From the NCBI RefSeq assembly GCF_039536745.1, contig NZ_BAAAZE010000008.1, positions 682,001-746,000 of the forward strand: a DNA stretch of 64,000 nt, read 5' to 3'. This DNA is from Actimicrobium antarcticum. GTDB taxonomy: Bacteria; Pseudomonadota; Gammaproteobacteria; Burkholderiales; Burkholderiaceae_D. The stretch's first letter is position 1; each line of letters begins with the position of its first letter. The notes under the pieces are model-generated. The model saw only the letters and a program-made list of their open reading frames with translations, did not search any database and was not told where the DNA came from. Positions 47,025-55,696 of this stretch are shown here, in pieces. The position numbers and the translations under genes are program-made.

Positions 47025-47147
47025 AAAAGTCCTTTGGTTCGACGTTTTGAATCTATGCATGCATCGGTAACGGTGACATACTCGTTCAAAATAAAAGTAC
47101 ATACGTTCGTTTTCGTCCGTAAAAAAGCCCTTTAAAGGAGACATGCA

Positions 47148-48215
47148 ATGCAGCAGTTCAAACTATCCCTGGCCGTCCTTTCTCTTGCTGTTCTTGCCGG
47201 TTGCGGCGGCGGCAGCACTGGCAGTCCTGGCAAGCCACAGTTCAGTGCCGTCGTCTCTTTCGGCGACAGCCTCAGCGATACCGGTGCCTACACACCAGCC
47301 ACCATCAATCCGCTAACTGGCCTGCCAACCGGCGGCAAGTTCACTACCAACCCCGGTCCGATCTGGATCGAGGACATCGCCGCCAAACTCAATTTGGCCA
47401 TCACGTCCAACGTGGTCGGCTATGGCAACAGTAGTGTCACCTGTCCTAAAGCCAGCTGTACTGCCTACGGTCAGGGTGGCTCGCGCGTGACCAATATCAA
47501 CGGTATCGGTCACGATACCGGCGCACTCACCATTCCAATGAAAACGCAGATGGACAACCATCTTGCTGCCAACGTCAGCTACAAGCCGACTGATCTGGTC
47601 TTTGTGTATGGCGGCAATAACGATGTGTTCTATCAGGCCGGTTATGTCGGCGCGGTCGTCGCTGGTGCCAGTGCGGCACCGGGCGCCACTGCCGCCAGTG
47701 TCGGTGCTGCCGCGCAGCAGGCGCAGCAAACTGCCGGGCTGGCGATGGCAACGGCCGCCACCGAACTGGCTGGTTATGTGCGTGACAAGGTGCTCGCCAA
47801 AGGCGCCAAGTACGTCGTGGTGATGAACCTGCCTGACAGTGCAGCCACACCGTACGGTTCCACGCTGACCGCCGATGGCCGCGCGCTGTTGACCGGGTTG
47901 GTCAATACCTTCAACACGACGTTCCAGAAAGCAGTCACCGATCTGGCGCTCGACGTGGTGGTGATCGATGCCAACGCAGCCAACAAGGATGTCTTTGCCA
48001 ATTCAGTGCAGTACGGCGTCACCAACTCGTCGGTACCGGCCTGTGACCTGACCAAACTGCCAGGCGGCTCGTCCCTGTTCTGTAATTCCACCACGCTGAT
48101 TCCCACTGCCAATGCGGGCTTCCTGTTCGCCGACAGCGTGCACCCAACCATCTTTGGCCATCGTCTCTTCGCCGATTACGTTACGCTGCAACTGGCGAAA
48201 AAAGGCTGGTTCTAA
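47148..48215 (+). CDS. SGNH/GDSL-family lipolytic lipoprotein
   Basis: 355-residue lipoprotein of the GDSL/SGNH hydrolase family. The signal peptide ends in a lipobox (SLAVLAGCGGGS). Active-site blocks: FGDSLSDTG (Ser, around residue 38), GQGGSRV, YGGNNDVFY (Asn) and DSVHPTIFGH (Asp/His) near the C-terminus. Likely an outer-membrane or extracellular esterase; substrate unknown. Preceded by a good AAAGGAG ribosome site. A perfect hairpin terminator follows. Confidence 0.93.
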   Translation: MQQFKLSLAVLSLAVLAGCGGGSTGSPGKPQFSAVVSFGDSLSDTGAYTPATINPLTGLPTGGKFTTNPGPIWIEDIAAKLNLAITSNVVGYGNSSVTCPKASCTAYGQGGSRVTNINGIGHDTGALTIPMKTQMDNHLAANVSYKPTDLVFVYGGNNDVFYQAGYVGAVVAGASAAPGATAASVGAAAQQAQQTAGLAMATAATELAGYVRDKVLAKGAKYVVVMNLPDSAATPYGSTLTADGRALLTGLVNTFNTTFQKAVTDLALDVVVIDANAANKDVFANSVQYGVTNSSVPACDLTKLPGGSSLFCNSTTLIPTANAGFLFADSVHPTIFGHRLFADYVTLQLAKKGWF

Positions 48216-48225
48216 TCGACTGTCA

Positions 48226-48254
48226 ACCGGGCTGGCGCAGCCCGGTATGCTTTT
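48226..48254 (+). terminator. Rho-independent terminator after the SGNH gene
   Basis: ACCGGGCTG pairs perfectly with CAGCCCGGT around GCG, followed by ATGC and TTTT. It begins 10 bp after the SGNH gene stop, between it and the convergent SemiSWEET gene. Confidence 0.85.
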
Positions 48255-48272
48255 GAGTAACCTTCTTCGACC

Positions 48273-48527
48273 TTATTTATAGACGATCTTCATCAGCAGG
48301 ATAAAACTGGCCAGCAACAAGGTGATGGCATTGGCAATAATCACCGGCCAGATACCGCTCATCCAGCCATAGGCTAGCCAGAGCGCAATCCCGATGACGA
48401 AGATCGAATACATCAGCAACGACACGCCCTCCGCGCGACGGGTTTTCCAGGTGAGCCATGCCTGTGGAATGAAAGCTGTAGTCGTCAATGTCGCGGCGAG
48501 ATAGCCAATAAGGTCGGTGTCAGGCAT
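48273..48527 (-). CDS. SemiSWEET-type PQ-loop transporter
   Basis: 84-residue triple-helix membrane protein. LIGYLAATLTTTAFIPQAWLTWKTRRAEGVS contains the Pro-Gln of the PQ motif, and three hydrophobic helices follow. SemiSWEETs form dimers transporting sugars; the substrate here is unknown. Start 48527 (MPDTD) is chosen; a frame to 48584 adds a hydrophobic prefix and is less family-like. Convergent with the SGNH gene and divergent from the OmpW-like gene. Confidence 0.9.
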   Translation of the reverse strand: MPDTDLIGYLAATLTTTAFIPQAWLTWKTRRAEGVSLLMYSIFVIGIALWLAYGWMSGIWPVIIANAITLLLASFILLMKIVYK

Positions 48528-48627
48528 GGAGGAAATGGAAAGTTGGATGGGAACGGCGACACACAATACCGCCACTGGAATCATTAAAATTCATTACGGC
48601 AAGTATCCCTCGATCTGGAGAAGACAC

Positions 48628-49314
48628 ATGAAAAAATTTACAACGAATCTGCCAACATTAGCGGCCACGTTTGCGGCCCTCGCTCTGGCCGCCATCACGG
48701 TACCGGCAGCCGCGCAATCGGCCGGGCAATGGACCGTCAAGGTCGGTGAAAACCTGATTACCCCCAAGGTCAGCAGCGGTGACCTGAGCGGCCCGGGTCT
48801 GGGCGGCGTCAAGGTTGATGTCAACAGCGCTTACGCGCCTATCGTGGCAGCGACTTACATGGTCACGGATAACGTTTCAACGGAGCTGGTACTGGGTCTG
48901 CCGTATCGGCATGACATGATCGGCAAGGGCTCCATCGACGGCGTGGGCAAGATCGGCGACGTGCAGCAATTGCCGCCAACCCTGTTTGTCCAGTATCGCT
49001 TCATGGAACCACAGGCGAAGTTGCGTCCCTATGTCGGTCTGGGCCTGACGTATGCCTATTTCCGCGATGCGCATGCCAGCCCGACTCTGGTGGCTCTGCT
49101 CGGTCCAACCAACATTGAGATCGATGCGAAGTTCGGCATCACGCCACAAATCGGCGCGACCTACTCGATCAATGATCGCTGGTTCCTCGATACGGCCCTC
49201 ACCAAAACCTATCTGAAGACCACTGCCACGCTCGATTCGTCAGGCACCAAGCGCACCATCGATACCAAGCTCGATCCTGTTGCGTTCAGTATTTCGGTGG
49301 GCTACAAGTTCTGA
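48628..49314 (+). CDS. OmpW family outer-membrane porin
   Basis: 228-residue outer-membrane beta-barrel. Signal peptide LAATFAALALAAITVPAAAQSA precedes a barrel of short strands. VKVGENLITPKVSSGDL matches the OmpW N-terminal strand, LPPTLFVQYRFMEPQAKLRPYVGLGLTYAYF a central one, and the C-terminus ends in Phe (YKF), as expected of barrels. GGAGAAG precedes ATG. It is followed by a strong bidirectional terminator. Confidence 0.92.
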   Translation: MKKFTTNLPTLAATFAALALAAITVPAAAQSAGQWTVKVGENLITPKVSSGDLSGPGLGGVKVDVNSAYAPIVAATYMVTDNVSTELVLGLPYRHDMIGKGSIDGVGKIGDVQQLPPTLFVQYRFMEPQAKLRPYVGLGLTYAYFRDAHASPTLVALLGPTNIEIDAKFGITPQIGATYSINDRWFLDTALTKTYLKTTATLDSSGTKRTIDTKLDPVAFSISVGYKF

Positions 49315-49350
49315 TGTAGCGCGATTCACCGTTCGACACGAACATGAAAA

Positions 49351-49385
49351 AGCCCCGGATACACAGCGTCTCCGGGGCTTTTTTC
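49351..49385. terminator. Bidirectional Rho-independent terminator
   Basis: AGCCCCGGA (49351-49359) pairs with TCCGGGGCT (49371-49379), with an A-run on the left and a T-run (49379-49384) on the right, so it can terminate transcripts from the OmpW-like gene and from the convergent flavin reductase gene. Confidence 0.92.
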
Positions 49386-49938
49386 ATGCAGGCAAAATGG
49401 GTGTGGTCGAGACAAACGCGCCACCATGGAACAGCAGCGGTGGCTTCGGCGAGAATGCGCAGTGTGCGACTTCGCCAACAAAGATGACATGGTCACCTTC
49501 CGGGTAGCGGCTGCGGTTGGTGCATTCAAACCAGGCAATGGCACCGCGCAGGATAGGCTGGCCGGTTTCTGAAAGATCGAAGTCGACACCTTCAAAGCGG
49601 TTCGGGATGCGGCTGGCAAAACGGGTTGCCAGCGCCGCCTGGTCTGCGGCCAGCACATTGATGACGTAATGCGTACTGTCCGTGAAGGCCGGCAGAGTGC
49701 TGCCGTTACTGCCCAGGCTCCACAGCACCAGCGGTGGTTGCAGCGAGACCGAATTGAACGAGGTTGCTGTCAGGCCGGTCATTTCGCCAGTGGCGCTGCG
49801 GGTGGTGATGACCGTGACGCCGGTGGCGAATTGGGCCAGTGCTTGTCGGAAATGGCGCGTGTCGAAGACTGGCTCGTTGATGGACTGTGTGGCGTGTTGC
49901 GTGGACTGTGGCATCGGATTCCCTGAAAGTGGCTCCAT
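49384..49938 (-). CDS. Flavin reductase family protein (FMN-binding split barrel)
   Basis: 184-residue flavin:NAD(P)H reductase-like protein. FRQALAQFATGVTVITTRSATGEMTGLTATSFNSVSLQPPLVLWSL is the N-terminal signature in pieces; the conserved IFVGEVAHC near residue 155 is also typical. Members supply FMNH2 to two-component monooxygenases, but no monooxygenase is nearby. Start 49938; an internal ATG at 49914 is an alternative. Confidence 0.91.
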   Translation of the reverse strand: MEPLSGNPMPQSTQHATQSINEPVFDTRHFRQALAQFATGVTVITTRSATGEMTGLTATSFNSVSLQPPLVLWSLGSNGSTLPAFTDSTHYVINVLAADQAALATRFASRIPNRFEGVDFDLSETGQPILRGAIAWFECTNRSRYPEGDHVIFVGEVAHCAFSPKPPLLFHGGAFVSTTPILPA

Positions 49939-50015
49939 TATGCCGAAAAAGCGCGCTGGCTGCGGTTGCCCGCGCTTTGCGTTAAAGTCGGGGTTTACCT
50001 CAGAGGGAGCAAATT

Positions 50016-50546
50016 ATGGCAACTGAAATAGCGACATTGGGCGGTGGTTGCTTCTGGTGCACCGAAGCGGTCTTTCAGCAACTCAACGGCGTCACCGCAG
50101 TCGAGTCAGGCTACACGGGTGGCAGTGTACCCAATCCGAGTTACGAAGCGGTCTGCAATGGCACTACCGGGCACGCTGAAGTGGTCCGGATCACGTTCGA
50201 CAATGCGGTCGTCAGCTATCGCGAACTACTCGAAATTTTCTTTACCATTCATGATCCGACTACGCCGAACCGGCAGGGCGCCGATGTGGGTACGCAGTAT
50301 CGTTCGGTGATTTATTTCCATACGCCTCAACAGCAGGATACCGCAAAGCACGTGATTGCCGAGATGGCGAATGTCTGGGATGCACCGATCGTTACCGAAC
50401 TCAGCCCGGAGACGACGTATTACAAAGCCGAGGATTACCACCAGAACTATTTTGTGCAGCATCCGCAGCAGGGATATTGCGCGTTTGTGGTGGCACCGAA
50501 AGTGGTCAAGTTTCGCAAGATGTTTGCCGACAAGGCACGCGGGTAA
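50016..50546 (+). CDS. msrA: Peptide methionine sulfoxide reductase MsrA
   Basis: Repairs methionine-S-sulfoxide, 176 residues. The GCFWCTEAVF motif near residue 10 contains the catalytic Cys; GYTGGSVPNPSYEAVCNGTTGHAE and TNRQGADVGTQYRS follow. GAGGGAGC precedes the ATG. It is the last gene before palindromic element copy 2, and convergent with pdxH across it. Confidence 0.97.
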   Translation: MATEIATLGGGCFWCTEAVFQQLNGVTAVESGYTGGSVPNPSYEAVCNGTTGHAEVVRITFDNAVVSYRELLEIFFTIHDPTTPNRQGADVGTQYRSVIYFHTPQQQDTAKHVIAEMANVWDAPIVTELSPETTYYKAEDYHQNYFVQHPQQGYCAFVVAPKVVKFRKMFADKARG

Positions 50547-50572
50547 GCTTGGCGCCATGCGCTGCAACGCGC

Positions 50573-50742
50573 CAATGAAAGAAACTGGTGGTACGAGACG
50601 CCGTAATGCAGGGATGTCATTCGAATGGCAGTTTCGACCTGCAAAGCGCTCAATTCGTTTTACTTCACATCAACCCACCGCATCGCTGTCGGGCGAGAGG
50701 GGGCGTGCGGCCGAACGGCTGATATCTTTCACGGCAACCTAC
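50573..50742 (+). repeat. ~170-bp conserved module, copy 2 (left of palindromic element)
   Basis: Almost identical to 14441-14609 and in the same orientation, beginning CAATGAAAGAAACTGG and ending CACGGCAACCTAC. The inner palindrome has one change (TGTCATTCGAATGGCA). Here the module precedes the element, between msrA and the left arm. The 26 bp before it (50547-50572) hold nothing else. Confidence 0.85.
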
Positions 50743-50954
50743 GAGCTGAAAGTCGCAACATGCGGTTAGCTTTCTTTGCGGTAGCTAGAACGGGTTGTGC
50801 TCCGTCATGACCAAGCCGGGGGCGGCCCGGCAGCCGGTCACTTCTTTTTGATTCGCCAAAAAGCAGTAACCAAGAAAAAGGCGACCGCAAGACCGCTGCC
50901 CTGCGGGTTCCCAAAAACTGGGTACGGCAAGAGGGAGACCCGCAAACTCGCTGC

Positions 50955-51033
50955 CCTTGCAGGGCGCAGATCCGCTTGCAAGCGGATCCCGTTCCGCAGG
51001 CGGATCGCATGCGATCCGAAACCCCTGCTACAC
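50955..51033. repeat. 79-bp insertion of nested palindromes in element copy 2
   Basis: Relative to copy 1, 79 bp are inserted after CTCGCTGC in the left arm. It holds GATCCGCTTGCAAGCGGATC (50969-50988) and CGGATCGCATGCGATCCG (51001-51018), both perfect palindromes, and the short GCCCT-TGC-AGGGC hairpin at its left edge. It looks like a small palindromic (REP-like) insertion inside a palindrome. Confidence 0.8.
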
Positions 51034-51194
51034 CTCAGACAGTGCGGGTCTCTGATCCTCTTGCCGCACCCGGTTTTTGGCAGCGATCTTTTTATGCGGA
51101 ATTCAAGGTCAAAACCAAGCACAGCCTTAGAACCAGCGGGATGGTCGTGCTCGCTTTGCGCGAGAAAACTTCCTCGTCGTGATCGACTTCGAGT

Positions 51195-51290
51195 TCAAAA
51201 CCAACGTCGAAACCAACTTCAAAATCAACGTCAAAACCAACATCAAAACCAACGTCAAAACCAACATCAAAACCAACATCAAAACCAAAA
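51195..51290. repeat. Central 12-bp tandem array of element copy 2
   Basis: Seven complete units plus one partial unit of the same TCAAAACCAACR family, with more divergence in units 2 and 3 (TCGAAACCAACT, TCAAAATCAACG). Copy 1 has twelve, so copy number differs between loci. Confidence 0.92.
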
Positions 51291-51548
51291 CCTACAAGGC
51301 TTTTACAAGCCATCTTTCTCGCGCAAAGCGAGCCTGGCCATCAATCAATCATCAAGGCTGGGCTTGGTTTTGACGTTGAATTCCGCATAAAAGGCCGCTG
51401 CCAAATACCGTGTCCGGGCAGGGGACAAGAGGGCCGCACTGTCTGAGCGTAGCGAGTTTGCGGCCCTCCCCCTGACCGGGCACGGTATTTGGGAACCCGC
51501 AGGGCAGCGGTCTAGCGGTCGCCTTTTTCTTGGTTACTGCTTTTTGGC

Positions 51549-52013
51549 GAAGCAAAAAGAAGTGACCGGCTGCCGGGCCGCACCCGGCTTGCCTCCACGG
51601 AGCGCAACCCGTTTTAGCTACCGACGACCGCACGCCGTGGCGACCTACAAGGCAACTTGACGCATGTTGGGCTTCGCAGCCCAACCTACGACATCGAAGC
51701 AAAAAAAGTGACCGGCTGCCGGGCCGCACCCGGCTTGCCTCCACGGAGCGCAACCGTTTTAGCTACCGACGACCGCACGCCGTGGCGACCTACAAGGCAG
51801 CTTGACGCATGTTGGGCTTCGCAGCCCAACCTACGACAGCGAAGCAAAAAAAGTGAGCGGCTGCCGGGCCGCACCCGGCTTAGCTCCACGGAGCGCAAAC
51901 CGTTTTAGCTACCGCAGACCGCAGACCGCAGACCGCAGACCGCAGACCGCAGACCGCGCGTCGTGGCGACCCGCAAAGCAACCTGACGCATGTTGGGCTT
52001 GCCAACCTACGAA
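51549..52013. repeat. Triplicated ~145-bp right end of element copy 2
   Basis: Three tandem units start at 51549, 51696 and 51841, each beginning GAAGCAAAAA and running through GGCTGCCGGGCCGCACCCGG, TTTTAGCTACCG and a GTTGGGCTTCGCAGCCCAAC-type end (the last is altered). Units one and two are 147 and 145 bp; the third is longer because of a heptamer array. Copy 1 has only one such end. Confidence 0.87.
51912..51953. repeat. Heptanucleotide array (CCGCAGA)6
   Basis: CCGCAGA is repeated six times without interruption in the third unit. The equivalent site of copy 1 carries CCGCAGC three times (14331-14351), and the first two units of copy 2 carry no array. The heptamer number therefore varies between copies. 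Confidence 0.93.
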
Positions 52014-52071
52014 AACATGCACCTGGCGTAGCCTGAAGCTGCATCCGATCGCGCCCCGATTCGCGTGCGCA

Positions 52072-52707
52072 TTACGGCTGCAGACGCTCCCGCTCCCACG
52101 CTCCGTCACCCTGCAGGCGATAGGCAATCCGGTCATGCAGGCGCGATGGCCGGCCCTGCCAGAATTCGAGGTAATCCGGGATCAGCCGATAGCCGCCCCA
52201 TTGCGCCGGCCGCTGCGGCGTCTCGCCATTGGCTGCCTGGGCGGCAACAAACTGGTCTTCCAGCGCTTGCCGGCTGGCTACCGGTGCGCTCTGTGCCGAG
52301 GCAATCGCGCCGATCCGGCTGGCCAGCGGACGGCTGTTGAAATAGGCATCGCTGTCCTCCGCCGAGACCAGTTCAACCCGGCCCTCGATGCGCACCTGGC
52401 GCTCCAGTGCGACCCAGTGGAACAGCAGCGCGGCGGCATCGTTGTGCTGCAAGTCGCGGCCCTTGCGGCTGGAATAATTGGTGTACCACACGACACCGCC
52501 CGCATCGAATTCCTTGATCAGCACGATGCGCGAAGAGGGTCGGCCATCGGCGCCGACCGTGGCCAGACTCATCGCATTGGCTTCCGGCAGTTGCGCCGCC
52601 AGTGCTTCGTCGAACCATTTGCCAAATTGCAGCATCGGGTCGGGCAGCACCTCCGAGCGCGACAGGCTGGCGTGACAGTAGTCCTTGCGCAGGTCAGCGA
52701 TCGACAT
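52072..52707 (-). CDS. pdxH: Pyridoxamine 5'-phosphate oxidase
   Basis: FMN enzyme making pyridoxal 5'-phosphate, 211 residues. DGRPSSRIVLIKEFD and NYSSRKGRDLQHNDAAALLFHW contain the FMN- and PLP-binding residues; the C-terminus ends WERERLQP as in the family. Start 52707 gives MSIADLRKDYCHASL; an extension to 52755 is rejected. Its start lies inside the end of the hemerythrin gene (14-bp overlap). Confidence 0.97.
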   Translation of the reverse strand: MSIADLRKDYCHASLSRSEVLPDPMLQFGKWFDEALAAQLPEANAMSLATVGADGRPSSRIVLIKEFDAGGVVWYTNYSSRKGRDLQHNDAAALLFHWVALERQVRIEGRVELVSAEDSDAYFNSRPLASRIGAIASAQSAPVASRQALEDQFVAAQAANGETPQRPAQWGGYRLIPDYLEFWQGRPSRLHDRIAYRLQGDGAWERERLQP

Positions 52708-53254
52708 GGTTGCTCCCGGTGGTGGCAGGTACGCTGCGACGCTGTTGCATGGCATTGCCGAGCGTGCTCATCTGCTCGCTGCTGAACAGACGTTTGGCCA
52801 TCGGTGCGATGGTGCTTTCTTCTTTGTGCATGTGGTTCCGGTAGGTGGTCGAGAAATACGTGATGCCAGGCTCCGACAAGGTCGTGCTGGCGCCGCTGGC
52901 AATGCCGGTCAGTGCGGTCTTCAGTGCGTTCCACAACTGATCCATCTGCTGATGCTCGGCTAGCAATTCGGGTAACAGGGCATCCAGTGCAACCCGATCA
53001 TCGCCTTCGGCCATGCCGTCGAGCATCGGTAGCAAATCCTGTTCTTCGTCCTGATGGTGATGCGGCGCGGCCTTGTCAAAATAGCGCAGCACGGCACTGG
53101 CAGCGTGTTGTGCTTCGCGGTCCGCGCCATGGGCAGCCAGGTGTTCAGGCAGGCGGGCGAGGGTGTCGAGCTGTTTGCGGATGCGGTCGTGACAATGTTT
53201 GAGTACCGCGATCGGCTGTCCGAAATCCGGTGCCGTATCGAATAGCGCGTTCAT
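52694..53254 (-). CDS. Hemerythrin domain-containing protein
   Basis: 186-residue protein with one hemerythrin-like domain. The iron-binding His/Glu set is visible in KHCHDRIRKQL, HHHQDEEQDLLP, LAEHQQMDQLW and MHKEESTIAPM. Members sense or bind oxygen, nitric oxide or iron; the specific role is unknown. Start 53254 begins MNALFDTAPDFG. It precedes pdxH on the same strand with a 14-bp overlap and is divergent from tcdA. Confidence 0.92.
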   Translation of the reverse strand: MNALFDTAPDFGQPIAVLKHCHDRIRKQLDTLARLPEHLAAHGADREAQHAASAVLRYFDKAAPHHHQDEEQDLLPMLDGMAEGDDRVALDALLPELLAEHQQMDQLWNALKTALTGIASGASTTLSEPGITYFSTTYRNHMHKEESTIAPMAKRLFSSEQMSTLGNAMQQRRSVPATTGSNHVDR

Positions 53255-53347
53255 GATGAGTCCCTTCCTGAGAAGCAAATACCCCTGACGGAGCAACGGA
53301 ATGATTTTAGGCGCAAACAGGGTGGTGCCGTCCGTTAAAATGGCCGC

Positions 53348-54214
53348 ATGAAATCTTTTCCTGCTCCAGTTGCTGATCCGGTCATCGTGGTCAATTCTTC
53401 TCCCGTCATCACCAATCCCGACGTCGACTTCGACCGTCGCTTCGGCGGCATAGCCCGCCTGTATGGTGCCACCGCACTGGCGCGTTTTCGGGCGTCCCAT
53501 GTGTGTGTCATTGGTGTCGGTGGCGTCGGTTCCTGGATCGTCGAAGCCCTCGCACGCAGCGCGATCGGGCAGATCACGATGATCGATCTGGACAACCTGG
53601 CCGAGTCCAACATCAACCGCCAGATCCATGCATTGACCGACACGCTCGGTCAGGCCAAGGTCACTGCACTGGCCGAGCGCATCCAGCAGATCAATCCGTT
53701 TTGCCAGGTCAACCAGATCGAGGATTTTATCGATGCCGATAACCTCGATGTGATGATCGGTGCGCGCGGCTACGACTACATCATCGATGCGATCGACAAT
53801 GTGCGTGCCAAGACCGCGCTGATTGCCTATTGCCGTACCCACAAGCTCAAACTGATTACCATCGGCGGTGCCGGTGGTCAGGTCGATCCGACTAAAATCG
53901 AAGTGCGTGACCTGTGCCGCACCGAGCAGGAGCCGCTGCTGGCGAAAGTGCGCAAACGCTTGCGTTCGGAGCATGGTTTTCCGCGTGGCACCAAGAACAA
54001 GTTCGGCATCGACGCGGTGTTTTCGACCGAGCCGTTGCGCTTTCCCGTTGGTGAAGAAAGTGGTGAGATGGCCGACGACGAGGATGACGCCGAAGCAACC
54101 GCCGGCGTCACCGGATTGAACTGTGCCGGCTTTGGTTCGGCGATGGTAGTCACTGCCACGTTCGGACTTGTTGCTGCGGCGCATGTATTGAACCGGATTG
54201 CCGCCGCACCCTGA
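53348..54214 (+). CDS. tcdA: tRNA threonylcarbamoyladenosine dehydratase TcdA (CsdL)
   Basis: E1-like enzyme that cyclises t6A37 of tRNA to ct6A, 288 residues. The nucleotide-binding GVGGVGSWIVEALARSAIG motif (around residue 56) and DLDNLAESNINRQIHAL are typical ThiF/MoeB-superfamily signatures. The Cys of NCAGFGSAMVV near the C-terminus is a conserved position. Its pathway neighbour Sua5 is encoded at 46 kb. Divergent from the hemerythrin gene. Confidence 0.95.
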   Translation: MKSFPAPVADPVIVVNSSPVITNPDVDFDRRFGGIARLYGATALARFRASHVCVIGVGGVGSWIVEALARSAIGQITMIDLDNLAESNINRQIHALTDTLGQAKVTALAERIQQINPFCQVNQIEDFIDADNLDVMIGARGYDYIIDAIDNVRAKTALIAYCRTHKLKLITIGGAGGQVDPTKIEVRDLCRTEQEPLLAKVRKRLRSEHGFPRGTKNKFGIDAVFSTEPLRFPVGEESGEMADDEDDAEATAGVTGLNCAGFGSAMVVTATFGLVAAAHVLNRIAAAP

Positions 54215-54277
54215 GCAATCTCGTTACACTGAAGTTGTACACATGAGTTGCATACATTTTCTGGAGACATCCTGCTT

Positions 54278-55648
54278 ATGATTTACCCCACTGTCGATAC
54301 CCAGATTTCTCCTGAAGGTCACCTCGAAGTCCTGTCCAAGGCCGAGGTCAACAAATTGCTCGATCGCAGTCGCAGCGGCATGTACCAGCTGTTCCGCAAC
54401 TGCTCGCTGGCCGTCCTGAATTGCGGCAGTGACATGGATGACGGCAAGGTGTTGCTGCAGCGTTATCCGGCATTCGATATCAGCATCATCCTGCGTGAGC
54501 GCGGCATCAAGCTCGAAGTGCGTGGCGCACCCGCCAGCGCCTTCGTTGACGGCAAGATGATCCGCGGTATCCGCGAGCATCTGTTTGCGGTGCTGCGCGA
54601 CATCATCTACGTTGATGAGGCGATCGAGCACAATGCGTCGCTTGATCTGAGTTCGTCCGAAGGCATCACCGATGCGGTGTTCCACATCCTGCGCAACGCG
54701 CAAGTGCTGCGACCATTGCTCAGCCCGAACATGGTGGTGTGCTGGGGTGGACATTCGATTGCACGCAATGAATACAACTACACCAAGACGGTCGGCTACG
54801 AGCTGGGTTTGCGCGGCCTCGATATTTGTACCGGTTGCGGACCGGGTGCGATGAAGGGGCCGATGAAGGGCGCCACCATCGGCCATTCGAAACAGCGTAT
54901 CCACAACAGCCGCTACATCGGATTCTCGGAGCCGGGCATCATCGCCGCCGAATCGCCGAACCCGATCTGTAACGAGCTGGTCATCCTGCCGGACATCGAA
55001 AAGCGCCTGGAAGCGTTCGTGCGTGCCGGCCACGGCATCATCATTTTTCCGGGCGGTCCCGGGACAGCGGAAGAATTCCTGTATCTGCTCGGTATTCTGA
55101 TGCATCCGGCCAATGCCGAGATGCCATTCCCGGTCATCCTGACCGGACCGGAAAGCGCACGCGAGTACTTCGCCCAGATCGATCGCTTCATTGCCGACAC
55201 GCTCGGCGTCGCGGCCCAGGCGCATTACCAGATCATCGTCGACGATGCTGGCCAGGTTGCACAGGCGATGGACGCCGGCATCAAGAAAGTACGCGAATTC
55301 CGCAAGGCACATGGCGATGCGTATTACTTCAACTGGCTCCTGAAAATCGACCAGGAATTCCAGCAGCCGTTTGCACCTACCCACGAGAACATGCGCGCAC
55401 TGCGCCTGCACAAGAATCAGGAACCGCATTTGCTGGCCGCGCACCTGCGCCGGGCGTTTTCAGGCATCGTGGCGGGCAATGTGAAGGCTGACGGCATCCA
55501 GGCCATTGAGGAACATGGACCGTTCGAATTGCAGGGCGATGCCGAACTGATGAAGTCGATGGATGCGCTGCTGACCTCGTTCGTCGAGCAGCACCGGATG
55601 AAATTGCCGGGCAAGGCGTATGCGCCTTGTTATCGCGTGCTGCTGTAA
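54278..55648 (+). CDS. ppnN: Nucleotide 5'-monophosphate nucleosidase PpnN (YgdH)
   Basis: 456-residue enzyme that cleaves purine and pyrimidine nucleoside monophosphates to base and ribose phosphate; its E. coli orthologue is regulated by (p)ppGpp. The LOG-family motif PGGPGTAEEF lies around residue 265, with GCGPGAMKGPMKGA earlier. CTGGAG lies 14 bases before the ATG at 54278; an in-frame ATG at 54248 is weaker. It follows tcdA by 63 bp on the same strand and is convergent with guaC. Confidence 0.93.
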   Translation: MIYPTVDTQISPEGHLEVLSKAEVNKLLDRSRSGMYQLFRNCSLAVLNCGSDMDDGKVLLQRYPAFDISIILRERGIKLEVRGAPASAFVDGKMIRGIREHLFAVLRDIIYVDEAIEHNASLDLSSSEGITDAVFHILRNAQVLRPLLSPNMVVCWGGHSIARNEYNYTKTVGYELGLRGLDICTGCGPGAMKGPMKGATIGHSKQRIHNSRYIGFSEPGIIAAESPNPICNELVILPDIEKRLEAFVRAGHGIIIFPGGPGTAEEFLYLLGILMHPANAEMPFPVILTGPESAREYFAQIDRFIADTLGVAAQAHYQIIVDDAGQVAQAMDAGIKKVREFRKAHGDAYYFNWLLKIDQEFQQPFAPTHENMRALRLHKNQEPHLLAAHLRRAFSGIVAGNVKADGIQAIEEHGPFELQGDAELMKSMDALLTSFVEQHRMKLPGKAYAPCYRVLL

Positions 55649-55662
55649 TGCCAACTGCACCC

Positions 55663-55685
55663 GACGGAGGCGCAATGCCTCCGTC
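55663..55685. terminator. Stem-loop between convergent ppnN and guaC
   Basis: GACGGAGGC pairs perfectly with GCCTCCGTC around a GCAAT loop, between the ppnN stop and the guaC stop. There is no T-run on either strand, so this is a probable but not textbook terminator. Confidence 0.6.
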
Positions 55686-55696
55686 AGGCGCGCTGG

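Larger units (their letters stand above)
50757..52016. repeat. Long palindromic intergenic repeat element, copy 2
   Basis: Left arm 50757-51135 and right arm 51350-51690 are an imperfect inverted pair related to copy 1, with the same landmarks in mirrored order. It differs in carrying a 79-bp insertion (50955-51033), a shorter central 12-bp array (51195-51290), and a triplicated right end (51549-52013). It fills the gap between the convergent msrA and pdxH genes. ORFs inside are repeat-encoded. The short stretch before pdxH (52017-52071) shows no gene. Confidence 0.87.

Noticed and set aside
50797..51390. 197-residue ORF inside palindromic element copy 2
   Set aside because: Encoded by arm and array sequence, with a counterpart frame in copy 1; typical of spurious repeat ORFs.
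52694..54184. 496-residue frame running antisense across tcdA into the hemerythrin gene
   Set aside because: Only its last 186 codons (from 53254) are hemerythrin; the rest is antisense of tcdA.
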